From contig NZ_SHKI01000004.1 in NCBI RefSeq assembly GCF_004217175.1, positions 1 through 64,000 of the forward strand: a DNA stretch of 64,000 nt, read 5' to 3'. The position numbers and the translations under genes were made by a program. A model generated the notes under the pieces. The model had not been told where the DNA came from. It worked only from the letters and a program-made list of their open reading frames with translations, and did not search any database. Positions 10,787 through 19,731 of the stretch are shown here, piece after piece (positions within the stretch are counted from its first letter, which is position 1; each line of letters opens with the position of its first letter). The stretch comes from Leucobacter luti. GTDB taxonomy: Bacteria > Actinomycetota > Actinomycetes > Actinomycetales > Microbacteriaceae.

Positions 10787-12586
10787 TTACTCTCCCTCCC
10801 ACTCAGGGGCGTGCTCAAGTGCGTACTGAATATCGCTGTTCGAGGTGCCCTGGCGGACCATGGGCCACACCATTGCGTCGGCGCTCACCACGAAGTCGAT
10901 CACCACGGGGCGATCGTTCGTCTCGAGCGCGAGCTTGATCGCGTCGTCGAGCTGATCCTCACGCTCCACCCGGATCGCGAGGCAACCGTACGCCTCACCG
11001 AGCTTCACGAAATCGGGGACGCGCTGCGAGCCGTGCCCGGTGTTGAGCTCGGTGTTCGAGTAGCGGCCGTCGTAGATCAGCGTCTGCCACTGCCGCACCA
11101 TGCCGAGCGACGAGTTGTTGATGACCGCGACCTTGATCGGGATGTTGTTCACCACGCAGGTGGCGAGCTCCTGATTGGTCATCTGGAAGCAGCCGTCGCC
11201 GTCGATCGCCCACACGACGCGATCCGACTCGGCGACCTTGGCGCCCATCGCGGCCGGGACCGCGTAGCCCATCGTGCCCGCGCCGCCCGAGTTGAGCCAG
11301 GAGTTGGGGCGCTCATACTTGATGAACTGCGCCGCCCACATCTGGTGCTGCCCCACCCCGGCGGCGTACACGCCCTCCGGGCCGGTGAGCTCGCCAATGC
11401 GCTGGATGACCTGCTGCGGGGAGAGCAGTCCGTCGCTCGTGGACTGGTAGCCGAGCGGGAACTTCTCCTGCAGCATGCGCAGCCGGTCCCACCACGCGGA
11501 GGTGTCGGCGCAGTCGCGGCTCACCTTCTCAGTGGACACGGCGGCGATGAGGTCGGCGATCACCTCGGCGGCGTCACCCACGATCGGCACATCAGCGGCG
11601 CGGATCTTGCCGATCTCGGCCGGATCGATGTCTGCGTGGATCACCTTGGCGTCGGGGGCGAACAGCGCCGCCTTGCCGGTCACGCGATCGTCGAAGCGAG
11701 CGCCGAGTGTGATGAGCAGGTCCGCCTCCTGCAGCGCCAGCACCGCGGGAACGGTGCCGTGCATGCCGGGCATCCCGAGGTGCTGCGGGTGCGAGTCGGG
11801 GAAGACGCCGCGGGCCATCAGCGTGGTCACCACGGGAGCCCCGACCAGCTCGACGAGCTGCAGCAGCTCTTCAGAGGCGCCGGCGCGGCCGACGCCGCCA
11901 CCCACGTAAAACACGGGCCGCTCAGCGGCGGCAATGAGATCGGCTGCCGCCTGAATCTGCTTGCTGTTCGCCTTGGTGATGGGCCGGTAGCCGGCAAGGT
12001 CGACCTGCGGGTTCCACTCGAAGTCGAGCAGCCCCTCCTGCGCGTCCTTCGTGATGTCCACGAGCACCGGGCCGGGCCGCCCCGTGGAGGCGAGGTGGTA
12101 CGCGGCTGCGATCGCCTCGGGGATCTCAGCTGCGGTCTTTACCAGGAACGAGTGCTTCGTGATCGGCATCGTGATGCCGACGATGTCCGCTTCCTGGAAC
12201 GCGTCAGTGCCCATGAGGTGCGAAAACACCTGTCCGGTGATCGCGAGCAGCGGGACCGAGTCCATGTAGGCGTCGGCGATCGCGGTGACGAGGTTCGTGG
12301 CGCCGGGCCCGGAGGTGGCGATGCACACGCCGACCTCGCCGCTCGCGGCCGCGTACCCCTCGGCGGCGTGGCCGCCGCCCTGCTCGTGGCGCACGAGGAT
12401 GTGGCGCAGCTGGCTCGCGTCCATGAGCGCGTCGTACAGCGGGAGGACGGCGCCGCCGGGCAGCCCGAACACGTTGGGAACGCCCAGCGCCTCAAGGCTA
12501 CGAACGACAGCCTGCGCACCGGACATGCGCTCGCCGCGCACCGCGGCAGCCGGTATCGGTGGAGTGTGACTCGATTCCAAGGTCAT
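10787..12586 (-). CDS. ilvB: Acetolactate synthase large (catalytic) subunit
   Basis: Thiamine-diphosphate enzyme condensing pyruvate with pyruvate or 2-ketobutyrate, the first step of branched-chain synthesis. The start at ATG 12586 gives 599 aa ([10 protein letters not shown]). Visible are the catalytic Glu in [14 protein letters not shown], the FAD-binding middle domain, and the ThDP/Mg motif [20 protein letters not shown] second in-frame Met (MSGAQAVV) 20 residues later could also serve. It follows ilvD after 87 bp on the same strand; I found no leader peptide rich in Ile/Leu/Val codons in that gap, so attenuation of the Corynebacterium type is not supported. Confidence 0.95.
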   Translation of the reverse strand: MTLESSHTPPIPAAAVRGERMSGAQAVVRSLEALGVPNVFGLPGGAVLPLYDALMDASQLRHILVRHEQGGGHAAEGYAAASGEVGVCIATSGPGATNLVTAIADAYMDSVPLLAITGQVFSHLMGTDAFQEADIVGITMPITKHSFLVKTAAEIPEAIAAAYHLASTGRPGPVLVDITKDAQEGLLDFEWNPQVDLAGYRPITKANSKQIQAAADLIAAAERPVFYVGGGVGRAGASEELLQLVELVGAPVVTTLMARGVFPDSHPQHLGMPGMHGTVPAVLALQEADLLITLGARFDDRVTGKAALFAPDAKVIHADIDPAEIGKIRAADVPIVGDAAEVIADLIAAVSTEKVSRDCADTSAWWDRLRMLQEKFPLGYQSTSDGLLSPQQVIQRIGELTGPEGVYAAGVGQHQMWAAQFIKYERPNSWLNSGGAGTMGYAVPAAMGAKVAESDRVVWAIDGDGCFQMTNQELATCVVNNIPIKVAVINNSSLGMVRQWQTLIYDGRYSNTELNTGHGSQRVPDFVKLGEAYGCLAIRVEREDQLDDAIKLALETNDRPVVIDFVVSADAMVWPMVRQGTSNSDIQYALEHAPEWEGE

Positions 12587-12673
12587 TGCTTGCTTTCGTG
12601 GTCGAATGTCTGACGCGATACACAGCGCGGCGGCTCCGTGGTCGAAACTCACGAAGCCGTCGCGCACGAGGTG

Positions 12674-14368
12674 TTAGCCGGTGACGGCGCCTTCGGAGGC
12701 GGACCGAACCAGCTTGGAGTACTTTGCGAGTACGCCGCGCGTGTATCGCGGGGGAAGCGGGGCCCAGTTTTCTCGGCGGGCCTCAAGCTCAGCGGGTTCT
12801 ACCAGCAGATCGAGCGTTCGAGCGGCGATATCGACCCGAATCAGGTCACCGTCGCGGACCAGGGCGACCGGACCGCCGTCCGTAGCCTCTGGTGCAATGT
12901 GGCCGATGCACAGGCCGGTTGTGCCGCCTGAGAATCGTCCGTCAGTCAATAGTAGTACATCTTTTCCGAGTCCAGCGCCCTTGATCGCCGCGGTGATCGC
13001 CAGCATCTCGCGCATTCCGGGGCCACCCTTCGGCCCCTCGTAGCGGATGACGACGATATCGCCCTTCGAGATCTTGCCCTCGGTGAGCGCGTCCATTGCG
13101 GCACGCTCCCGGTCGAACACCCGGGCGGGGCCCTCGAACAGCTCGGCGTCGAAGCCGGCCGTCTTCACGACCGCACCCTCGGGCGCGAGCGATCCGTGCA
13201 GCACCGTCAGCCCGCCGGTCGCGTGGATCGGGTCGTCGAGCTGGTGAATCACCTCGCCGTCGATCGGGTCGGGATTCAGCTCGGCGAGGTTCTCCGCCAT
13301 GGTCTTCCCGGTCACGGTCATCACGTCGCCGTGGAGCAGCCCGGCATCGAGCAGGGCCTTCAGGATCACCGGGACGCCGCCCTGGCGATCGATGTCGGCC
13401 ATCACGTACTTACCGAAGGGCTTCATGTCCGCGAGGTGCGGTACCTTCTCGCCAATGCGGTTGAAGTCGTCGAGCGTGAGGTCAACCTCGGCCTCGCGCG
13501 CGATTGCAAGCAGGTGCAGCACCGCGTTCGTCGAGCCGCCGTACGCCATGAGCAGCGTGATCGCGTTCTCGAACGCCTTCTTGGTGAGGATGTCGCGCGC
13601 GGTGATCCCAAGGCGCAGCATGTTGACCACGGCCTCGCCCGAGCGGTGCGCGAAGTAGTCGCGGCGGCGATCGGCCGACGGCGGGGCGGCGGATCCGGGC
13701 AGGCTCATGCCGAGCGCCTCGGCGATCGACGCCATCGTGTTTGCCGTGTACATGCCGCCGCAGGCGCCCTCGCCCGGAGCGATCGCGCACTCGATGCGCT
13801 TGAGGTCTTCCTCAGACATGGTGCCGGCCTTGCACGCACCGACTGCCTCGAAGGCGTCAATGATCGTGACTTCCTTCTCCGTGCCGTCGGTCAGCTTGAC
13901 CCAGCCCGGCGCGATCGAGCCCGCGTACAGGAACACGCTCGCGAGGTCGAGGCGAGCCGCGGCCATCAGCATCCCCGGAAGCGACTTGTCGCAACCGGCG
14001 AGCAGCACAGTCCCGTCAAGGCGCTCGGCCATCACGACGGTCTCGACCGAATCGGTAATGACCTCGCGCGAGACGAGCGAGAAGTGCATCCCCTCGTGCC
14101 CCATCGAGATCCCGTCCGAGACGGAGATCGTGCCAAACTGCAGCGGGTACCCGCCGCCGGAGTGGACGCCCTCCTTCGCGCCCTGAGCCAGGCGATCAAG
14201 GCTCAGGTTGCAGGGGGTGATTTCGTTCCACGAGGAAGCAATGCCGATCTGGGGCTTATCCCAGTCTTCATCGCCCATGCCAACCGCACGAAGCATGCCT
14301 CGCGCAGCGGCCTTTTCGATTCCATCGGTGACGTCGCGGCTTCGCGGCTTCATGTCAATCTCTGCCAT
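12674..14368 (-). CDS. ilvD: Dihydroxy-acid dehydratase
   Basis: Iron-sulfur dehydratase producing the 2-keto acids of valine and isoleucine. The 564-aa protein ([16 protein letters not shown]) has cluster-ligand cysteines in [10 protein letters not shown] and [14 protein letters not shown], and the C-terminal [13 protein letters not shown] motif. It is the first gene of ilvD-ilvB-ilvN-ilvC. A hairpin terminator between 14426 and 14465 separates it from the upstream small membrane gene, so the operon promoter should lie between 14369 and about 14425. Confidence 0.96.
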   Translation of the reverse strand: MAEIDMKPRSRDVTDGIEKAAARGMLRAVGMGDEDWDKPQIGIASSWNEITPCNLSLDRLAQGAKEGVHSGGGYPLQFGTISVSDGISMGHEGMHFSLVSREVITDSVETVVMAERLDGTVLLAGCDKSLPGMLMAAARLDLASVFLYAGSIAPGWVKLTDGTEKEVTIIDAFEAVGACKAGTMSEEDLKRIECAIAPGEGACGGMYTANTMASIAEALGMSLPGSAAPPSADRRRDYFAHRSGEAVVNMLRLGITARDILTKKAFENAITLLMAYGGSTNAVLHLLAIAREAEVDLTLDDFNRIGEKVPHLADMKPFGKYVMADIDRQGGVPVILKALLDAGLLHGDVMTVTGKTMAENLAELNPDPIDGEVIHQLDDPIHATGGLTVLHGSLAPEGAVVKTAGFDAELFEGPARVFDRERAAMDALTEGKISKGDIVVIRYEGPKGGPGMREMLAITAAIKGAGLGKDVLLLTDGRFSGGTTGLCIGHIAPEATDGGPVALVRDGDLIRVDIAARTLDLLVEPAELEARRENWAPLPPRYTRGVLAKYSKLVRSASEGAVTG

Positions 14369-14425
14369 GAGCCAAGTCTATGCCCTCGCACATGCCTCGC
14401 CGCGGACGTCAACCCGCCCGAAATA

Positions 14426-14465
14426 CACGAAAGCACCGCGAGCGAGCGCCCGCGGTGCTTTCGTG
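14426..14465 (-). terminator. Terminator upstream of ilvD
   Basis: A perfect 15-bp stem (14426-14440 with 14451-14465) with a 10-nt loop; on the minus strand the sequence after it (TATTTCGG) is only moderately T-rich. It ends the small membrane gene at 14477-14719. Confidence 0.75.
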
Positions 14466-14476
14466 CGTGATGAGGG

Positions 14477-14719
14477 TTACTTTCCGATCGCGGGCAGGAT
14501 CGCGAACGGGATCAGGAAGCCCACAACGGTCGCGGCGAGGCCGCCGGCGAAGAGGCCGAGCTCAACCGTGGCGCCGGCCGAGGGGTTGAACCCGTAGCTC
14601 ATCATGACGAAGCCGCCGAGCGTGAGCACGAGCGAGAGCACGAACATGATCGCGGTGATCGCGCTCACACCACCCCGCGAGCTTTCCTCGAACAGCGCAC
14701 CATTGTCCTGCGAGCTCAT
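14477..14719 (-). CDS. Small two-helix membrane protein, unknown function
   Basis: An 80-aa product starting at ATG 14719 behind a strong GGAGTG site. The N-terminus (MSSQDNGALFEES) is polar, then two hydrophobic helices (about 20-44 and 53-76). It is closed off by its own terminator and so is monocistronic. No recognised family; similar short proteins are frequent in actinobacteria. Confidence 0.75.
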   Translation of the reverse strand: MSSQDNGALFEESSRGGVSAITAIMFVLSLVLTLGGFVMMSYGFNPSAGATVELGLFAGGLAATVVGFLIPFAILPAIGK

Positions 14720-14868
14720 ACGCCCACTCCTTACACTCCGTCGGTGCGGGAGTCCCCGCAATGCCACTCTCCGCTTGCGCGGAGTCCTGGCACCTAGGCT
14801 ATCGCAAACGCGCGCGTTCGACCCAAGCCGCAGTAGGCTGATCAGCACACTACGAGACGGGAGGCCAC

Positions 14869-15078
14869 GTGGCGATCGGGAAGTACCTCACCAGCCCCGC
14901 GGTGCTCGGCGCCGCGCTCGGCGCCGTCGGAACCGCACGACGCGCCGGCGGGATGCCCCGCGATTGGCGTCGGTTTATCGTCTGGGGCGTCTGGCTTGGG
15001 GGCCTCGCCCTCGCGGTCGCGAGCGTCGCAATGCAAGATCAGGATCAAGAATTCGAAGTCGAGAAAAAGTCACGCTGA
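14869..15078 (+). CDS. Small single-helix membrane protein, unknown function
   Basis: A 69-aa product from GTG 14869, preceded by GGGAGG at 14859-14864. Residues about 33-52 form one membrane helix (FIVWGVWLGGLALAVASVAM) followed by an acidic then basic tail ending VEKKSR. Short but with a good ribosome site and sensible topology. It lies 93 bp before nhaA in the same direction and may share its transcript. Function unknown. Confidence 0.6.
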   Translation: MAIGKYLTSPAVLGAALGAVGTARRAGGMPRDWRRFIVWGVWLGGLALAVASVAMQDQDQEFEVEKKSR

Positions 15079-15171
15079 CACACTTTCGTCGAAGCGGCTA
15101 CACTTGGCCGCGGTGCGTCGGGAAGTCTGGTCGACAGTTGAGATAGCTGTCCCCAAACGAAGGCGAGATAC

Positions 15172-16452
15172 ATGAGCCAGTCACCCCTCACCCCCGCACC
15201 ACAGCCGCGGCGCCGCCGCCGCACACTCTCGCTCGTCAGCAAGCGCGAGGCCGCACGCATCAGCCGCCTGCTCCGCGCCGAGGTCGTCGGTGGCGTGATC
15301 GTCATGATTGCCGCCCTGATCGGGTTCATCGCCGCGAACAGCCCCCTCGCGGACGGGTACTTCGCGCTGCGCGACACAAAGATCGGCCCCGAAGCACTCG
15401 GACTGCACCTCAGTCTGGGCCACTGGTCATCTGACGGCCTGCTCGCGATCTTCTTCTTCATGGTGGGGCTCGAGCTGAAGCGCGAATTCGTTTCCGGCGC
15501 CCTCAGCAAGTTCTCGACGGCGATCGTGCCGGTCGCCGCAGCCTTCGGCGGGGTGGCGATCCCCGCGCTCCTGTTCGTCGCGTTCACGGCCGGCACGCCA
15601 GCCGTACACGGCTGGGCGATCCCCACCGCAACGGACATCGCGTTCGCCGTCGCGGTGCTGGGTCTCATCGCGCCACGGATCCCGCCGGCGCTGCGCATGT
15701 TCCTCCTCACCCTCGCGGTCGTCGACGACCTGATCGCGATCACGATCATCGCGGTCTTCTACACCGAGAACATCCAGCTCCTCCCCCTCGCGCTCGCGCT
15801 CATTCCGCTCGCGCTGTACGCGTTCATCGCCCGCCGATTCGCCGCGCCGCTCGCGCGCTCAACCTTCGGCCCCTGGCTGATCCTGCTCCCCCTCGGCATC
15901 GTGGTGTGGTCACTGTTCCTCGCCTCGGGCATCCACGCCACGATCGCGGGCGTGGTGCTCGCGTTCCTCATCCCCGTGAACGGGCGGCAGGGCACCCAGC
16001 TCGCCGAGACGTTTGAGCACCGCTTCCGCCCGCTCTCGACCGGGATCGCGGTCCCGATCTTCGCGTTCTTCGCCGCCGGAGTCGCGGTCGGCGGGGCCTC
16101 ACGGTTCCCGCTCGACCCGATCGCGCTCGGCATCATGGTCGGCCTCGTGATCGGCAAGCCGATCGGCATCACGCTCGTGACGTGGCTCCTCACAAAATTC
16201 ACGCGGGCGGAGCTTGACTCCGCGATCGCGTGGCGCGAGCTCATCGGGGTCGGCGCGCTCGCCGGCGTGGGCTTCACGGTGTCGCTCCTCGTCACCGAGC
16301 TCAGCTTCTCTGATCAGGCCGACGCCGATACCGCCCGGCTCGCGGTCATGGCCGGCTCCGTCATCGCGGTCGCGGTCTCCGCTGCCTTCCTCGTGCGCCG
16401 CCCCAAAGCGCGCCCCAAAGCCAGCCCCGCCCCGCCCGCACCAGCGGCCTGA
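15172..16452 (+). CDS. nhaA: Na+/H+ antiporter NhaA
   Basis: Electrogenic sodium/proton antiporter of the cytoplasmic membrane, used in sodium and alkaline-pH homeostasis. The 426-aa protein starts at ATG 15172 with AAGGCGAG upstream. It has about 12 hydrophobic segments and the diagnostic paired aspartates in LAVVDDLIAITII, matching Asp163/Asp164 of the E. coli enzyme. The TATDIAFAVAVL segment of the discontinuous helix is also present. The tail ends in Lys/Ala/Pro-rich residues. Nothing downstream is co-directional before the tRNA promoter. Confidence 0.95.
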   Translation: MSQSPLTPAPQPRRRRRTLSLVSKREAARISRLLRAEVVGGVIVMIAALIGFIAANSPLADGYFALRDTKIGPEALGLHLSLGHWSSDGLLAIFFFMVGLELKREFVSGALSKFSTAIVPVAAAFGGVAIPALLFVAFTAGTPAVHGWAIPTATDIAFAVAVLGLIAPRIPPALRMFLLTLAVVDDLIAITIIAVFYTENIQLLPLALALIPLALYAFIARRFAAPLARSTFGPWLILLPLGIVVWSLFLASGIHATIAGVVLAFLIPVNGRQGTQLAETFEHRFRPLSTGIAVPIFAFFAAGVAVGGASRFPLDPIALGIMVGLVIGKPIGITLVTWLLTKFTRAELDSAIAWRELIGVGALAGVGFTVSLLVTELSFSDQADADTARLAVMAGSVIAVAVSAAFLVRRPKARPKASPAPPAPAA

Positions 16453-16495
16453 GCGCCGCGCACGGTCGCGACGCGCGCGGGATGACCACCTGGAT

Positions 16496-16525
16496 TTGAG
16501 CGCCGCGTCGCGATCGTGTTAGAGT
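16496..16525 (+). promoter_or_regulatory. Promoter of tRNA-Lys
   Basis: TTGAGC (16496-16501) and TAGAGT (16520-16525) separated by 18 bp form a recognisable sigma-70-type promoter. Transcription would start near 16532, about 40 bp before the mature tRNA. Confidence 0.6.
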
Positions 16526-16570
16526 TTCATCCGTTGCGCAGAGAGCTTGCCCCTCTGATCAGCAGCGAAT

Positions 16571-16690
<120 letters not shown>

Positions 16691-17556
16691 CGTGGGCGCC
16701 GGGCCTGCCGCTTTCGCCCCGACCAGGGCCGCTTCCCGCGGCGCCGCGAGTCGCCTGCAATCGTCCGCCCAGCTCATATTCGCTCGTGCTGTTGTGCGCT
16801 TCGAGGCCCCACCTCCCTCAACGACCAACCTCGCCTCCGCAACGGCGACGATCTCGAGCGCGTCGAGTTCGCGGGCGGAGGTGCGGGGTGGGAGTCGGTG
16901 GAAGCGGCACGCAAGGCCCCGGACGGGGCACACCTCATGTCCTGGATCCGCAAAACACACCCGACCGAAACCCGCTGCGTGTCAACTGGCGGGAGGGAAA
17001 GGTTGAGCGCTACTCTTCATCTTGGAGTGCCTGTCGCGTTTCGTCCCTACCCCCGGAGCATGCTTACGCGGCGGGCACCGCTGTGCTTATAACCGTTACG
17101 GAGCAACCGAACGTCGGGCTGACCGGGAGACCCGTTCGAGCACACCCCCGGATGGGGACACAATGAAATCTAGCGACATCCCCTAAGACAACACCGGCGC
17201 TTCGCCCATATTGCGAGCCCACACTTGGGAACACCACTCCACCGACAACTAGCTACGCACTCGGATTGCGAAGACATCACCGCTGACTACTCAGTTTCTC
17301 TTTCTCGCGAAGTTGGGACTGACCCGGCAGAAAGCTGCCCACGGAAACGAGGGCCCCCCACTATGGAGGGCAATCGAGGACGCAGCAACTTCGGTTGCTC
17401 GGCGGACCGGGCGGCCTTATCCCCACCACGCGACGGACCGAAGCGACGAGCGCGTCGGGCCAGACTCGTGTTCGCTAGTCTCGCCGGCCCAGCTTGGGCT
17501 GCACCTTTGAAGAATGCTTGACTAGCTGCTCGGGGCACTACATCGAGGAGTTCAGA
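16691..17556. other. Gene-poor left part of the insert
   Basis: About 870 bp with no reading frame that resembles a known protein on either strand. The frames present lack good ribosome sites and have random-looking composition. The first 70 bp still show patchy similarity to the sequence after the right repeat (for example CAGGGCCGCT). Composition drifts from G+C-rich to mixed towards 17500. I see no tRNA, array or integrase remnant. Confidence 0.6.
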
Positions 17557-18549
17557 TTGAGAACAAGTTTGGTTCGCAAGCTTTCCCGCATCGGGATAGC
17601 TTCGACGGCGGCAATTTCGCTCGGATTGGTTGGCATATCGCCAGCCCTTGCAAGCGCGGAGGAGACTGCGGCAGAAGTGGCGCTCGGAGAGCAGTCCGAG
17701 TTGAAGGTCCTCAGCTACAACATTCTTCGTGAAGGAGAGTTCAATACTTCAGCTAGCGATTTAGAGCTACGCCTCAACCATCCGTGGAAGAAAGTCGGCG
17801 TGGAAGCCCGTCGATACAAGGTCATCAAATACATCGCGAACAGCGGAGCAAGCGTTGTCAATCTCCAGGAAGCCGAGTACTTAACTCAACGTGACCACCT
17901 CAAGAACAGCGTCAGCCTCAAAGAGCACTGGCGGATGATTGAGCACAATACGGATGCGGCGCGGGCATGGCAGCAGCGACCAACGATCATGTACGACACG
18001 AGGAAGCTCGAGAACAATCCAAACGATCCCACGCAGGCTGGCGTCAGAAAGCTTGGCACGAACGCGCGAAACAACCCCATGTTTCTTCAGTGGGCCCGAT
18101 TCCTGGATAAGAAGTCACAGACCCACTTCTATGTCTTCAATACGCATCTCCCCTCAAACGCCAGCTCTACCGCGGATGTAATGAACGTTGAGCGGGACCG
18201 CCAGATGGCGGTGGTGATCAATCGAATCAACGAGATCGTTGTAGACCCGAACGACCCCGTGATTCTGACCGGCGATTTCAATTCGGCCAATAGCTCAGCG
18301 GCAATTCTCCGAGCGAAAAGTGCTGGACTCCGAGATGCTCACGATGTCCCGGGGATCCCCATTTCCGGGAAGGGCCTCAAAACGAATCCAGGTTTCACGG
18401 TGCCCACGACCAAAGGCAATCGGCTCGACCGAGTGTTTTTCAAGGAGAACAGCCGCCTGACCATTACGTCTTACACCACTGACGTAACTGAGTGGCTCGG
18501 GTCCGATCATCTCCCGGTCTACGCCACGTTCACACTCAACCCCCAGTAG
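17557..18549 (+). CDS. Secreted endonuclease/exonuclease/phosphatase-fold protein
   Basis: A 330-aa protein predicted to be exported and to hydrolyse a phosphodiester or phosphomonoester. The start chosen is TTG 17557 because GAGGAG (17545-17550) lies 6 nt before it and the product then opens with a typical Sec signal (basic RTSLVRKLSR, hydrophobic core, cleavage after ALASA). EEP signatures are in order: SYNILRE, NLQEAE, NTHLPS, LTGDFNS and SDHLPVYA, which supply the metal Glu/Asp and catalytic His. The substrate cannot be told: DNase, sphingomyelinase and nonspecific phosphatases share this fold. Its lower G+C and its position between tRNA-derived repeats indicate acquisition by transfer. 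Confidence 0.85.
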   Translation: MRTSLVRKLSRIGIASTAAISLGLVGISPALASAEETAAEVALGEQSELKVLSYNILREGEFNTSASDLELRLNHPWKKVGVEARRYKVIKYIANSGASVVNLQEAEYLTQRDHLKNSVSLKEHWRMIEHNTDAARAWQQRPTIMYDTRKLENNPNDPTQAGVRKLGTNARNNPMFLQWARFLDKKSQTHFYVFNTHLPSNASSTADVMNVERDRQMAVVINRINEIVVDPNDPVILTGDFNSANSSAAILRAKSAGLRDAHDVPGIPISGKGLKTNPGFTVPTTKGNRLDRVFFKENSRLTITSYTTDVTEWLGSDHLPVYATFTLNPQ

Positions 18550-18712
18550 GTTGCGACTGCCGTTGTCAGGTACGCAACGCACGAAACTGGTCCTTCGCTC
18601 CCCCAGAGAGAGCGGATGAGGAACCCTTGCATACTCGCTCCTGCACGGGTCGTACGGCGGATTCGCGGAGCAGCCGACCATCTCCCCAGGCCACGTCCAG
18701 CCCTACGGCAGA

Positions 18713-18730
18713 GTACGCACGAGTGCGTAC
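18713..18730. repeat. 18-bp palindrome abutting the right att repeat
   Basis: GTACGCAC-GA-GTGCGTAC is a perfect inverted repeat whose last base is the first base of the right 80-bp repeat. No equivalent occurs at the left repeat, which is preceded by intact tRNA. It could be a recombinase or excisionase arm site or a hairpin at the end of the insert; this is inference. Confidence 0.5.
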
Positions 18731-18809
18731 AGCGGGTCCACGGTTCGAGCCCGTGAGGGCGCACGGGTAGCCCCGAGGTCATCACGATCTCGGGGCTTTT
18801 CGTTGTGTG
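18730..18809 (+). repeat. attR-like direct repeat (truncated tRNA-Lys 3' end)
   Basis: Second copy of the tRNA 3' half and terminator. It lacks the acceptor 5' strand, D arm and anticodon, so it is not a tRNA gene. It marks the right boundary of the insert. Confidence 0.88.
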
Positions 18810-18895
18810 GGGATCGTCGCACCCGCTGCGTTGGTTCCGCCCAGGGCCGCTCCCCGCGGCGAGGCGGCGCGGGGGCGCGGGGGCGCGGGCCACGC

Positions 18896-19249
18896 CTAGC
18901 CCCTGAGTTCCGCCTCCGAGATTTGCTCACCCTGCACCAGCGCTTCCCAGAACTCGAACTCAACCGCAATTCCGGGTTCAAGCTCCCGCTTCAGCACTGC
19001 GTAGAGTTCGTTGCCCGCCGCGAACTGGAGCTTTCAGACCGCCAGACTTTGCCAGCCGGATTCTGGGTCGTAGTGCTCGTCGAAGACATCGGCCCAGCGC
19101 CGCAACGCCGCCCCGGTGGCGGTAGAGACGAGGTCCTCGCGAAAGTGGGGGCCGTCTTCGTCTTTGTCGTATCCCCACAGCGGAAAATCAGCACCGTACT
19201 CATTCATGAGCTTCACGCGCGCGATCGCTGGTTCGGATGCGTGGGGCAT
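18896..19249 (-). pseudogene. Small protein gene interrupted by an in-frame TGA, unknown family
   Basis: Reading from ATG 19249 gives MPHASEPAIARVKLMNEY..., 71 residues up to ESGWQSLAV and a TGA at 19036-19034. Beyond it the same frame continues without interruption as KLQFAAGNELYAVLKREL... for 45 residues to TAG at 18898-18896, with normal coding composition. The undamaged protein would be about 117 aa, acidic and soluble. I read this as a nonsense-mutated gene, or a sequencing error. It lies immediately outside the right att repeat and may be the gene that originally followed tRNA-Lys. The family is not recognised. Confidence 0.6.
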
Positions 19250-19500
19250 GCGGCATGTCCTCTCTCGAGTCGTCGCGGCGAGGTCCGCCGTATTCGTCAG
19301 GCGAGCTTCCCACCATCGGGCCAGCGATCACGGACCGGGAGGAGGCTGCGGGTGGTGTACCGCGATGGGCGGGTTGCACTCAGTCGAGTGCCGACTGAGC
19401 GCCGGATCAGCCTACCCGTGCTCCGTGCGTGACGGTACATCGATGACCCCCATTCGGACCACATTGCGCGCCACAGCTTGGGGCGAACGCGTGCTGATTA
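19250..19500. other. Intergenic region with no recognised gene
   Basis: About 250 bp upstream of the interrupted gene. It should hold that gene's promoter. A short inverted repeat GCACTC-AGTC-GAGTGC occurs near 19377-19392. Nothing else was recognised. Confidence 0.4.
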
Positions 19501-19731
19501 CTAGTGTTTCCACGGACCCCCACCGGTTCCCCGCATCAGCTGATGCCCGGTGGGGGTCTACACCGCTCGCTGCGGGGCTCCACCGCCCCAGCTCTGCTAT
19601 CGTTTTTCCGAGGGTGCGAGCTTCTCCGAACTCACGTATCGATCAGGCAGACACCGAAGCCCGGCGCAGATCGCCGGGCTTTTCTCGTACCCGGATCCAC
19701 CATTCACCCGCCGTTCATGAAGGGCGCCCAG
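19501..19731 (+). promoter_or_regulatory. Structured leader or small RNA candidate upstream of the hisN-like gene
   Basis: About 230 bp with stacked secondary structure. A 12-bp stem (19515-19526 with 19547-19558) encloses the 14-bp palindrome GCATCAGCTGATGC. A GCGGGGC/GCCCC hairpin follows near 19575, and an intrinsic terminator lies at 19658-19683, 50 bp before the hisN-like start. A terminator inside a leader suggests either a free-standing small RNA or an attenuator/riboswitch. It matches no RNA family I can name. Confidence 0.35.
19658..19683 (+). terminator. Intrinsic terminator inside the leader before the hisN-like gene
   Basis: A 9-bp stem AGCCCGGCG/CGCCGGGCT with a 5-nt loop, followed by TTTCTC. 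It points into the gene starting at 19732 and so would stop transcription coming from the left. Confidence 0.7.

Noticed and set aside
12587..12673. Leader peptide and attenuator before ilvB
   Set aside because: The gap to ilvD is only 87 bp, has no short frame rich in Ile, Leu or Val codons, and no terminator hairpin.
18730..18809. Second tRNA-Lys gene
   Set aside because: Only the 3' strand of the anticodon stem, T arm and acceptor 3' strand are present; it cannot fold as a tRNA.
19034..19036. Selenocysteine recoding at the in-frame TGA
   Set aside because: No SECIS-like hairpin was seen directly after the TGA and no sel genes are known here; a nonsense mutation or sequencing error is simpler.
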